Shown in pieces: positions 1 through 5,339 of a stretch of DNA of 8,537 nucleotides. The stretch is taken from the NCBI GenBank assembly GCA_023387295.1, contig JAEWIG010000324.1, forward strand, positions 1 to 8,537. The letters run 5' to 3'. A program made the translations under genes and the position numbers. This stretch comes from Bacillota bacterium (GTDB taxonomy: Bacteria; Bacillota; Bacilli; Bacillales; Cytobacillaceae). Under the pieces are notes generated by a model, which did no database searches, was not told the origin of the DNA, and worked only from the letters and a program-made list of their open reading frames with translations. Numbering within the stretch: the first letter of the stretch is position 1; each line of letters opens with the position of its first letter.

Positions 1-327
1 AGATAACTCGTTTCAACTCAACATGACGGTTTTCATTCCGAGTTTTAGTTAATCAGTTGTAATTGCTTAATAGCAATTCTCCTATTTCGTGCTTTGGCAC
101 TTATAAGGAAACGTTTCGCACAGTACATTTCTTCACAATATCTTTCTTGATTTAGCATGATACTGTCTTCCTCGAAAATCTGGACCTACAACGAAAAGAG
201 AGCACTAATCTATGTTCCATGATTACGCCCGATTCTGGAAGATACAACTATAAAACAAACGTGACCTTTTCTTATTTTTTGCAAAATAAATACCATTTCG
301 TAACAACCATTAGATACTGGAGTATCT
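1..327. other. Intergenic region without a recognised gene
   Basis: I find no recognisable protein, tRNA or other RNA gene here, and stops are frequent in the frames I read. Two small inverted repeats are visible. AATTGC-6 nt-GCAATT lies at 61-78. AGATAC-TGGA-GTATCT lies at 312-327, directly after the stop codon of the acetyltransferase gene. The second could be a weak terminator for that gene, but the minus strand beyond it has no U-tract. A 37-codon minus-strand ORF inside this region is listed separately as doubtful. The stretch may be decayed coding DNA or the flank of a gene beyond the window edge. Confidence 0.5.
45..158 (-). CDS. Doubtful small ORF, 37 aa, basic
   Basis: A minus-strand ATG ORF of 37 codons is preceded by a fair Shine-Dalgarno match, GAGGAAG at 167-173, about 8 nt before the ATG. 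The product starts MLNQERYCEEMYCAKRF and ends in a basic stretch rich in Lys, Arg and Gln. It contains two Cys residues, no signal peptide and no obvious membrane segment. I recognise no family. It lies downstream of the acetyltransferase on the same strand. An ORF this short with one plausible ribosome site arises readily by chance, and the frame is open only slightly further upstream to a TAG. It is listed so that it can be tested, not as a firm gene. Confidence 0.15.
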   Translation of the reverse strand: MLNQERYCEEMYCAKRFLISAKARNRRIAIKQLQLIN

Positions 328-846
328 TTAAAATCGCTTTTGAAACATAGTATGTCCATCACTAGTACCTACTTTTTCAAAACCATTAATAAGATAAAAT
401 TTATTTAGATTAAAGTTATTCTCTAAGCAATCCAATCTTAACGTATTTTTCCCTTCATTTTTAAGATAAGTTTCAAGCCATTTTAAAACGTCTTTTCCTA
501 AGCCAGAACCAATTTTAGAATAGGGTAGGGCCAATCTATGGAGGTATACAGCATCATCATTTAATTTTCCCCAGATATGTTGGTCCCATTGACTTTGTAT
601 CTGATACAGCGTAAAGGTAGCCGCAATCTCTCCATTTCTTTTAACTATAAAAGTTTCTTTATTATTTATTCCTTGTCTTATTTCGTCATCTTCCCCTCCA
701 CCTGCTAGAAATCCCCATTGTTCGATTTCCTTTTCTTTTAACCATTTTGCAACATCTTTTAAAAGATCAAGTATTTGGTTTGCTTCTTTACTAGTTGCTA
801 CAGACACTTCATAACCGATTAACAAAGACACTAAGTCATTTTGCAT
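328..846 (-). CDS. GNAT family N-acetyltransferase
   Basis: Predicted acetyl-CoA-dependent N-acetyltransferase of 172 aa, cytosolic, substrate unknown. The GNAT core is visible. A beta strand, VYLHRLAL (about residues 100-107), leads into the acetyl-CoA pyrophosphate loop KIGSGLG (111-117) and a following helix. Near the C-terminus, LNKFYLINGFEKVG (147-160) is the typical FY..xGF..VG ending of the fold. The length is normal for a single-domain GNAT. I chose the ATG at 846 because GGGGA sits 7 nt upstream. An in-frame TTG at 861 would add five residues but has no well-placed ribosome site. The gene follows the intact Nudix gene by 75 nt on the same strand with no clear terminator between them, so they may be co-transcribed. 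Nothing in the context indicates the acceptor; small molecules, antibiotics and protein N-termini all remain possible. Confidence 0.85.
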   Translation of the reverse strand: MQNDLVSLLIGYEVSVATSKEANQILDLLKDVAKWLKEKEIEQWGFLAGGGEDDEIRQGINNKETFIVKRNGEIAATFTLYQIQSQWDQHIWGKLNDDAVYLHRLALPYSKIGSGLGKDVLKWLETYLKNEGKNTLRLDCLENNFNLNKFYLINGFEKVGTSDGHTMFQKRF

Positions 847-921
847 TTCTATTCCCCACAATCTTTCAATATATCACCCTGATTTTCTCAAACAATTCTC
901 AACTTTTGAAAATCCATTAGT

Positions 922-1449
922 TTAATAAGAACTCAAGGATAATGCTTCATTTAAAATTACTTTTGATAGTTCATGGTCATTCATTACAAACGGAATTTCG
1001 GAAGGTTCAACCCAAATTCGGGTAATCGATTCATGTTCACGAAGAAAAGGTAAGCTTTCAGTGACATCCATTCTATAAAAAACTTGATAGGCTATTATTG
1101 GATATTTCCCTTTTGGATCGAATAGAGGATCCTTTTCGTGGCTTACTTCTATTGCACCTAAATATTGAATAGTGCCTTTCACATATCCTTCCTCATAAAC
1201 TTCACGACATAAAGCTTCCTCCATTTTTTCTCCAGGGTCTATGTGTCCACCAGGAAAATTAAAGCCTCTATTTTTAATATAAGCTAATAAAACATTCCCT
1301 TCTCTAAAGCATATAGCATGAACACTTGTTACAATTGTTGATTTAGTTATATTCATAAAGGGATGCCAAGTAAGCTTCACATAGTTTCCACCCCAGTCTA
1401 CAAAAATAGGCTTCATTCCATTTTTGTCACTAGTATCACAAAGTTCCAT
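922..1449 (-). CDS. Nudix hydrolase
   Basis: Predicted Mg2+-dependent pyrophosphohydrolase of 175 aa acting on a nucleoside-diphosphate-linked substrate that cannot be named from sequence. The Nudix box is clear: G68, then E74 after five residues, then R82-E83-V84-Y85-E86-E87 after seven more (GGHIDPGE...REVYEE). One deviation is visible. The canonical EE-x-G ending reads E-E-G-Y-V here, so the final Gly is displaced by one position. The Nudix beta-grasp strands flank the box (AICFREGNVLLAYI before; GAIEVSH and IIAYQVFYRMDV after), and IWVEPSEIP is the usual late motif. The ATG at 1449 is preferred because GGGGGT lies 7 nt before it. A TTG one codon earlier is possible. A terminator at 1547-1577 separates the gene from the upstream broken Nudix gene, so it probably has its own promoter, though I see no convincing one. 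Confidence 0.88.
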   Translation of the reverse strand: MELCDTSDKNGMKPIFVDWGGNYVKLTWHPFMNITKSTIVTSVHAICFREGNVLLAYIKNRGFNFPGGHIDPGEKMEEALCREVYEEGYVKGTIQYLGAIEVSHEKDPLFDPKGKYPIIAYQVFYRMDVTESLPFLREHESITRIWVEPSEIPFVMNDHELSKVILNEALSLSSY

Positions 1450-1546
1450 CAAAATGACCCCCGATATACATAAACATTCTCAGCAAATATAACTTCGATT
1501 TTTAATTTGAAATTCCTTCTGCTGCTGACAATCTGACCTTTTAATT

Positions 1547-1577
1547 AAAAAAAGACGCGTTCCTAAATAAACGCGCC
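1547..1577 (-). terminator. Intrinsic terminator after the broken Nudix gene
   Basis: On the minus strand GGCGCGTT, an 8-nt loop and AACGCGTC form an 8-bp hairpin with one G-U pair, followed directly by seven T. It lies about 30 nt beyond the stop codon of the frameshifted Nudix gene. This is a standard rho-independent terminator and the strand is clear from the T-run. Confidence 0.85.
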
Positions 1578-1606
1578 CTATAATTGAATTAGTCTTTTAA
1601 ATTTAT

Positions 1607-2034
1607 TTACTCCTTTTCAGTTAATAATTTCTCTGCAAGTTTTACATTTTCTTTTAGATAGACTGGTATTTCTGTGTGAGTTAAAATCTCAAGAATTGTC
1701 ATCCATAAGACTTCACTAACTTCTTCAATACTTTTTGCATAAGGTTCACCTGATTGATGGTGACAAAGAAAAACTATATCTATTACATTAAGTCCTAAAT
1801 CAGTAACAAAAGAGGAACTATTTACATATCTTAGACTTGTTAATTCTATTCCAACTTCTTCAAAAATTTCTCGTTGTAAAGTTCTTTCTAAAATATCAGA
1901 AGAAATCCCTCAATTTCACATTTTCCACCTACAAGAGAAAGAGTACCTCCTGCATGTTCCTCTTTTTCACTTCTAAGTATTAAAAGCCATTTTCCATTTC
2001 GATGAATTGCACCTTCTACATTTACTATAAACAT
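1607..2034 (-). pseudogene. Nudix hydrolase broken by a one-base frameshift
   Basis: A Nudix gene of about 142 codons read in two frames. From the ATG at 2034, preceded by GGGGGA, the first frame gives MFIVNVEGAIHRNGKW, LLILRSEKEEHAGG and then SLVGGKCEIEG. It then runs into a TAG about 9 codons later. From about 1909 the next frame continues the same protein: ISSDILERTLQREIFEEVGI, then ELTSLRYVNSSSF, and on to LLTEKE and TAA at 1607. REIFEEVGI is the second half of a Nudix box (RE-U-x-EE-x-G-U). The break lies inside the box at 1905-1912, in the run GAGGGATT. Loss of one G from GAGGGG or one base from GAAGGG would explain it. The total of 428 nt is one base short of a whole number of codons, which agrees. 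Both halves otherwise look intact, so the lesion is recent, or it is a sequencing error in a G run. Its terminator at 1547-1577 and ribosome site survive. Confidence 0.85.
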
Positions 2035-2112
2035 AAATTATTCCCCCAAGTAAGGTAGTGATTTATTAATATGTTTCTTTATATATAAGCTCTTCTTCTC
2101 CTATACTTCAAC

Positions 2113-2143
2113 AAAAAAGCTATTCTCCTTCTTGAAGAATAGC
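2113..2143 (-). terminator. Intrinsic terminator after the broken amidase gene
   Basis: On the minus strand GCTATTCT, a 9-nt loop and AGAATAGC form a perfect 8-bp hairpin, followed by six T. It lies about 75 nt beyond the end of the amidase remnant and ahead of the broken Nudix gene, so it insulates the two. The T-run fixes the strand. Confidence 0.85.
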
Positions 2144-2217
2144 GCCCTATTATGAAAATTCACCCTGTATGATAAACATCATGACTATTGCAAAGTAGCC
2201 AAAATTTCATGCATTTT

Positions 2218-2984
2218 TTAATCGACTAGAGGATAAAATTTTTTTTCTGCATCGGCCGTGGAGTTTCCACCAAAAAATTCAGTACCAGGGCAAGTTTTGA
2301 TATTATGTCCTTGACCTGCATCTAGCACTCTTTCTCCTGTGTTGATATCCCACCAGTGATGATATGTGATAGTGTCGACCGTTGGTTGCAAGCCGTATTT
2401 CAACATGAGCAAGGCGGTAATGGTAATAATGGTTTCCCTTTGCTCGGCTGTCATGTGCTCAGCATCGAAGTTTCCGACGTTTTCAATCGCTAACGCATCT
2501 TTTTCGATTTCGTGCATGACAGTTTTATTTTGCAGACCAAATGAACCTTCGGGAGGTGTGTTGAACGGTCTACCGAGTGCCACTGTACCTTCAGGGAATG
2601 TGGTCAATTGCTGACTGATATCGCTCCAATTCATGCCTGTAACATGTGATGCTGTTGGACCTTACCCACTCTTCTTGTGAATTTTTGATTAAAAATCCAG
2701 TCTTGAAATTCCTCTCTTGACATCAGGAAAAATTGTCCTTGCATTCTGAGCTTTTTTGGAGTTATTTTTAACTTTTGACCGACATTAATCATATTCGATG
2801 TAAGGCTATTTGCTGATTTGATTAATGGAACCGTGGAGTTAAAGGTCTGAGAAAGCTCCCAGAGCGTGTCACCGGGAACAACTTCGTAATCAATGGGTAC
2901 TCTTAACTTTTGCCCTACTAATAGTAGATCTGTTTGTAATCCATTGATTTGTTTCAGGTCCTCCACTGTCGTCTCTTTAGGGGG
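2218..2984 (-). pseudogene. LysM / N-acetylmuramoyl-L-alanine amidase, 5'-truncated and internally deleted
   Basis: Remnant of a cell-wall hydrolase that would cut the MurNAc-L-Ala bond in peptidoglycan. The upstream piece (to 2631) begins inside a LysM repeat: TTVEDLKQINGLQTDLLLVG is only its second half, preceded after a few codons by a stop (TAA at 2987-2985). A complete LysM follows (YEVVPGDTLWELS to VGQKLKIT). Next comes the start of an Amidase_2/PGRP domain (EEFQDWIFNQKFTRR, ending in QQHH, where HH would hold a zinc ligand). The frame then closes with MLQA-stop. The downstream frame (2634-2218) resumes at NWSDISQQLTTFPEGT and carries the rest: ENVGNFD, the second zinc region YHHWWD and the third, KTCPGTEFFGG. 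From memory of the family, about 25-30 codons should separate the first HH from WSDI. Only a few remain and the frame changes, so an internal deletion is inferred at about 2632-2652. No signal peptide or usable start remains. A terminator follows at 2113-2143. Confidence 0.85.
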
Positions 2985-2988
2985 TTAT

Positions 2989-3007
2989 GATAATTCTTAT
3001 CATTCTC
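2989..3007 (-). promoter_or_regulatory. Fur-box-like palindrome overlapping the yitT-like stop codon
   Basis: The minus strand reads GAGAATGATAAGAATTATC, which matches the 19-bp Fur consensus (GATAATGATAATCATTATC) at 16 of 19 positions. The inner 15-mer TGATAAGAATTATCA differs from the 7-1-7 form TGATAATnATTATCA at one position. It spans the last codons and stop of the YitT-like gene and lies directly upstream of the truncated amidase remnant. No promoter is visible with it. It may be a real iron-responsive operator left from a lost downstream gene, or a chance AT-rich palindrome. Confidence 0.35.
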
Positions 3008-3572
3008 TGAAATATGGTCTAGCCATCAATGAAGTTATTAACCCAATAATAGCAATAACTAAGCAAGAAAATAGGAACACTTGAACCCCCATTGTCTTAA
3101 ATGCTATAGCAGTAATTAGACCATCTATGACCAAAATGATCACTCCTATATTTATGGAAAATGCATTTGATATAAATTGTGCCAACAAGTCTGTTCCACC
3201 AGTGCTTGCCTTATACCGAAGCATAACACCTACCCCAACCCCAATAAAAACTCCACCTAAAAATACACTAGGAAAAATAGATAATGAAAATTGAGTTCTT
3301 ATAGGAGCTAACAAATCAATAAATACCGAAGCGACAATTAAACCAAGGAAGCTATTGTAAAAGTAAATCCGTTCTCGAAACCAACTATATATACCTAGAG
3401 GAATACTAAAAAGGAACATAGAAACACCTGTTGGAAAACCAAAATAATAATGAATGATCAGTGCAATTCCAGTTACTCCTCCATCCAATAATTTATGAGG
3501 TACTAAGAAGCCGTTTATTCCAATCCCTAACAATAGACTTCCAATAAGAATAGCAATTATTTTCTGAATAAT
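3000..3572 (-). CDS. YitT family membrane protein, short form (ATT start)
   Basis: Polytopic membrane protein of about 190 aa from the YitT family, whose biochemical role is not established. Family hallmarks are NGFLVPHKLLDGGVTGIALI near the N-terminus and RYKASTGGTDLLAQ in the middle. About five hydrophobic segments are visible. Classical Bacillus YitT proteins are about 280 aa with a C-terminal DUF2179 domain. This one stops after the last membrane segment (LITSLMARPYFRE), so it is the short form without DUF2179. The first membrane segment (IIAILIGSLLLGIGI) extends upstream of the first TTG at 3533, where no ribosome site exists. The only good site, AGGTGAT at 3578-3584, points to ATT at 3572 or 3569, and an in-frame TGA at 3581 limits the frame. 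The start is therefore a rare ATT, or the original ATG has mutated. It is separated from the TOMM operon by the terminator at 3691-3737. Confidence 0.75.
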   Translation of the reverse strand: MIQKIIAILIGSLLLGIGINGFLVPHKLLDGGVTGIALIIHYYFGFPTGVSMFLFSIPLGIYSWFRERIYFYNSFLGLIVASVFIDLLAPIRTQFSLSIFPSVFLGGVFIGVGVGVMLRYKASTGGTDLLAQFISNAFSINIGVIILVIDGLITAIAFKTMGVQVFLFSCLVIAIIGLITSLMARPYFRE

Positions 3573-3577
3573 ATTCG

Positions 3578-3584
3578 ATCACCT
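3578..3584 (-). promoter_or_regulatory. Ribosome binding site deciding the ATT start of the yitT-like gene
   Basis: AGGTGAT on the minus strand matches the 16S anti-Shine-Dalgarno (within AGGAGGTGATC). It lies 5 nt before ATT 3572 and 8 nt before ATT 3569. No ATG, GTG or TTG lies at a suitable distance in this frame. That is why the non-canonical start is proposed. Confidence 0.6.
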
Positions 3585-3646
3585 ATTATATTAATTTTGT
3601 TAATTATTATATGTATCCAAGCTCAAATTTTAGAATTAAGAGTACC

Positions 3647-3683
3647 GCAAATATTCCGGAATTTTTTTTCGATTTGCAAATAT
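3647..3683. repeat. Paired palindromes and direct repeats upstream of the yitT-like gene
   Basis: Two perfect 10-bp palindromes, ATTCCGGAAT (3653-3662) and ATTTGCAAAT (3672-3681), lie 9 bp apart. The octamer GCAAATAT occurs at 3647-3654 and again at 3676-3683, 29 bp apart on the same strand. The cluster is about 75-110 bp upstream of the proposed YitT start, where an operator could act. A TATAAT-like -10 (3606-3611, minus strand) lies between them and the gene but lacks a good -35. Function is inferred only. Confidence 0.3.
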
Positions 3684-3690
3684 CGACATA

Positions 3691-3737
3691 AAAAAGCCTA
3701 ATTTCTCACTTACAATAATAGAGAAATTAGGCTTTTT
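3691..3737 (-). terminator. Strong, symmetric terminator closing the TOMM operon
   Basis: A perfect 17-bp inverted repeat (3691-3707 with 3721-3737) encloses a 13-nt loop. Each arm is a GC-containing 12-bp core (GAGAAATTAGGC and its complement) extended by A/T pairs, giving a run of six T on the minus strand and five on the plus strand. It starts 2 nt after the dehydrogenase stop codon. The symmetry means it could stop transcription from either side. Confidence 0.93.
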
Positions 3738-3739
3738 AT

Positions 3740-5317
3740 TTAACTACGTAAGCTACCCCTTAACCATGGACGGTTTCGATAAGGACCGATTGGAATTTGT
3801 ATGAGACTAGTTTTTCCTTTTGAATCTATCTTGTAAATCGCATCACTTGTTTTCGCATCAAACCCAAGGAGAGGGTGCCCTCCAAACCCAAGCGACGAAG
3901 CTATTAACAGCAATCTTTGCACGAACACCCCAGCTTCCATTTGTTGGATCCGATATCCTCTATAACCGAATACCTTCTTTAAGTGTTCCTTATCCCCTAT
4001 TACATGGAGGCAAATTGGTACTTGGAGTAAGTTTACATTATATCCAGACATTCCGTTTTGAAGCTGTAGTCGATAATCTCCAAGCTCTATCTTTCGCAAT
4101 AAATGAGAAGCACTGTCATAAGAATAAGCCCCATCTGGAATGCCCTCAACATTATATAAACAGACATTCAGGGAAACACGGGACTCTGTTTTCTCAAATG
4201 CATTCTCCAAATCGTTTCGATACGGAAAGCAATTTGCAGCCTCCTGTAGCAGAGTAGCTAGCTGTGACTGACTGACCTTTCCCAAAACAAAATCCATGCC
4301 TGGTGAAAAACGCTCTCTGGAGGCCGTTGCCAGATCAAATGACAACCGCTCCACATAAGGAAGAGCTACAGCTTCACTGTCATAACCTATATTCTCTTTC
4401 GTCTCAACCTTTCGAAAAACATTTATAGAATCAATCATAGATGCTTCATTTATCTTCGTTAAAAGCGGATATTCTGAAGTCCTCTTTGATCCTCCATATT
4501 CATGCTCCTGTAAGGCTGGCAACTCTCCACACAAATCTGTGGTAGTGAAATTTTTTTCAATTTCACCTCTACTCGTTGACCAATTTGTTGGTTCAACTGT
4601 TAACGGGATTACTACATACACACTCTCTTCTTGTTCGGAAAGCCCAAGCAGGTGATTAATAGCTCTATCAAGAAATTGGTAATACACACCTGATGCATAG
4701 CCAAAATTCTTTGCAACTTCCAATAACTGTCCAAGGAGCACACCAGCATCCAAACCTTGAAGACGATAAGAGAAATTATTATATTTAAAGAAATTTTTCC
4801 TGAAAATTGTTGATATAAAAACAGTTCCAAAACACGTTGACACATCAGTGCGATTTCCAAGTGCTTGTGCAATATACGTATCAAAATTCCCTTTACGTAG
4901 CAAAACTAAACGGTGATGTGCCAGATCATAATGGTAAACCCCAGCAGGGAGATCCTCCAGCTTTAAATACACATATATTTCGTTTGGGTATAACGCTCCA
5001 CCAGATGGAACAAATCGCCTGTACGACTGAATAAAGTTAGCCGTATTTTCAGTAGAGTCCATTTCATTGACGGTCTGACAGTACTGAGTATGGCCAAATA
5101 TATACCATAGAAAATGACCGATTGTGCGAAGGTCGGGCTTTACTGGTTCTCTCCTGTCTTCAAGCGTCAATGGCACTTCCAGAGATAACGGCACCACAGG
5201 GAGTTCACGGTAGAGCTTATAGGGTAATGGTGCCTGATCCCAATCCACTTCTTTGTTCTTTGAAATTACTTCGTCAATGTTAAAATGGAGATTGTACAGA
5301 AGTTCATCTAGACTCAT
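3740..5317 (-). CDS. SagB-type TOMM azoline dehydrogenase, tandem-domain
   Basis: Predicted FMN-dependent dehydrogenase of 525 aa that oxidises thiazolines/oxazolines on a precursor peptide to thiazoles/oxazoles. It acts in the cytosol, after the cyclodehydratase. Two nitroreductase-like domains lie in tandem, roughly 60-245 and 315-515. The first has the flavin-binding signature RRFVPSGGALYPNEIYVYL (100-118) and the Lys-Tyr pair of azoline dehydrogenases at 178-179 (NFFKYNNFSYRL), followed by GLDAGVLLGQLLEVAKNFGY. The second keeps the fold marks FGYRGYRIQQMEAGVFVQRL but lacks PSGGALYP and has Val-Phe (449-450) in place of Lys-Tyr, so it is probably structural. The size suits the tandem SagB proteins of Bacillus heterocycloanthracin-type clusters. 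The ATG is 7 nt from AGGGGG and 22 nt after the cyclodehydratase stop, so the two are co-transcribed. It is the last gene of the operon. I see no frameshift or truncation. Confidence 0.92.
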   Translation of the reverse strand: MSLDELLYNLHFNIDEVISKNKEVDWDQAPLPYKLYRELPVVPLSLEVPLTLEDRREPVKPDLRTIGHFLWYIFGHTQYCQTVNEMDSTENTANFIQSYRRFVPSGGALYPNEIYVYLKLEDLPAGVYHYDLAHHRLVLLRKGNFDTYIAQALGNRTDVSTCFGTVFISTIFRKNFFKYNNFSYRLQGLDAGVLLGQLLEVAKNFGYASGVYYQFLDRAINHLLGLSEQEESVYVVIPLTVEPTNWSTSRGEIEKNFTTTDLCGELPALQEHEYGGSKRTSEYPLLTKINEASMIDSINVFRKVETKENIGYDSEAVALPYVERLSFDLATASRERFSPGMDFVLGKVSQSQLATLLQEAANCFPYRNDLENAFEKTESRVSLNVCLYNVEGIPDGAYSYDSASHLLRKIELGDYRLQLQNGMSGYNVNLLQVPICLHVIGDKEHLKKVFGYRGYRIQQMEAGVFVQRLLLIASSLGFGGHPLLGFDAKTSDAIYKIDSKGKTSLIQIPIGPYRNRPWLRGSLRS

Positions 5318-5339
5318 TCTTCTTCCCCCTCACCCTGGC

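Noticed and set aside
312..327. Hairpin AGATAC-TGGA-GTATCT as a terminator for the acetyltransferase gene
   Set aside because: The stem is only 6 bp with two G-C pairs, and the minus strand beyond it has no T-run. It may have some effect but does not meet the usual intrinsic-terminator pattern.
3000..3572. The YitT-like protein as a C-terminally truncated pseudogene because DUF2179 is missing
   Set aside because: The protein ends cleanly after its last membrane segment, and short YitT-family proteins of about 190-200 aa without DUF2179 are known in Bacillaceae. The downstream DNA shows no DUF2179 remnant in any frame I read.
3820..4257. Plus-strand open frame of 145 codons inside the dehydrogenase gene
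   Set aside because: It lies wholly antisense to a well-supported SagB gene, resembles no family, and has no ribosome site I would trust. The same reasoning removes the other plus-strand frames over the TOMM genes and the amidase remnant.
4612..4884. Second minus-strand frame of 90 codons within the dehydrogenase gene
   Set aside because: It overlaps the conserved Lys-Tyr region of the dehydrogenase in another frame. The dehydrogenase reads through without a break, so this is a shadow.
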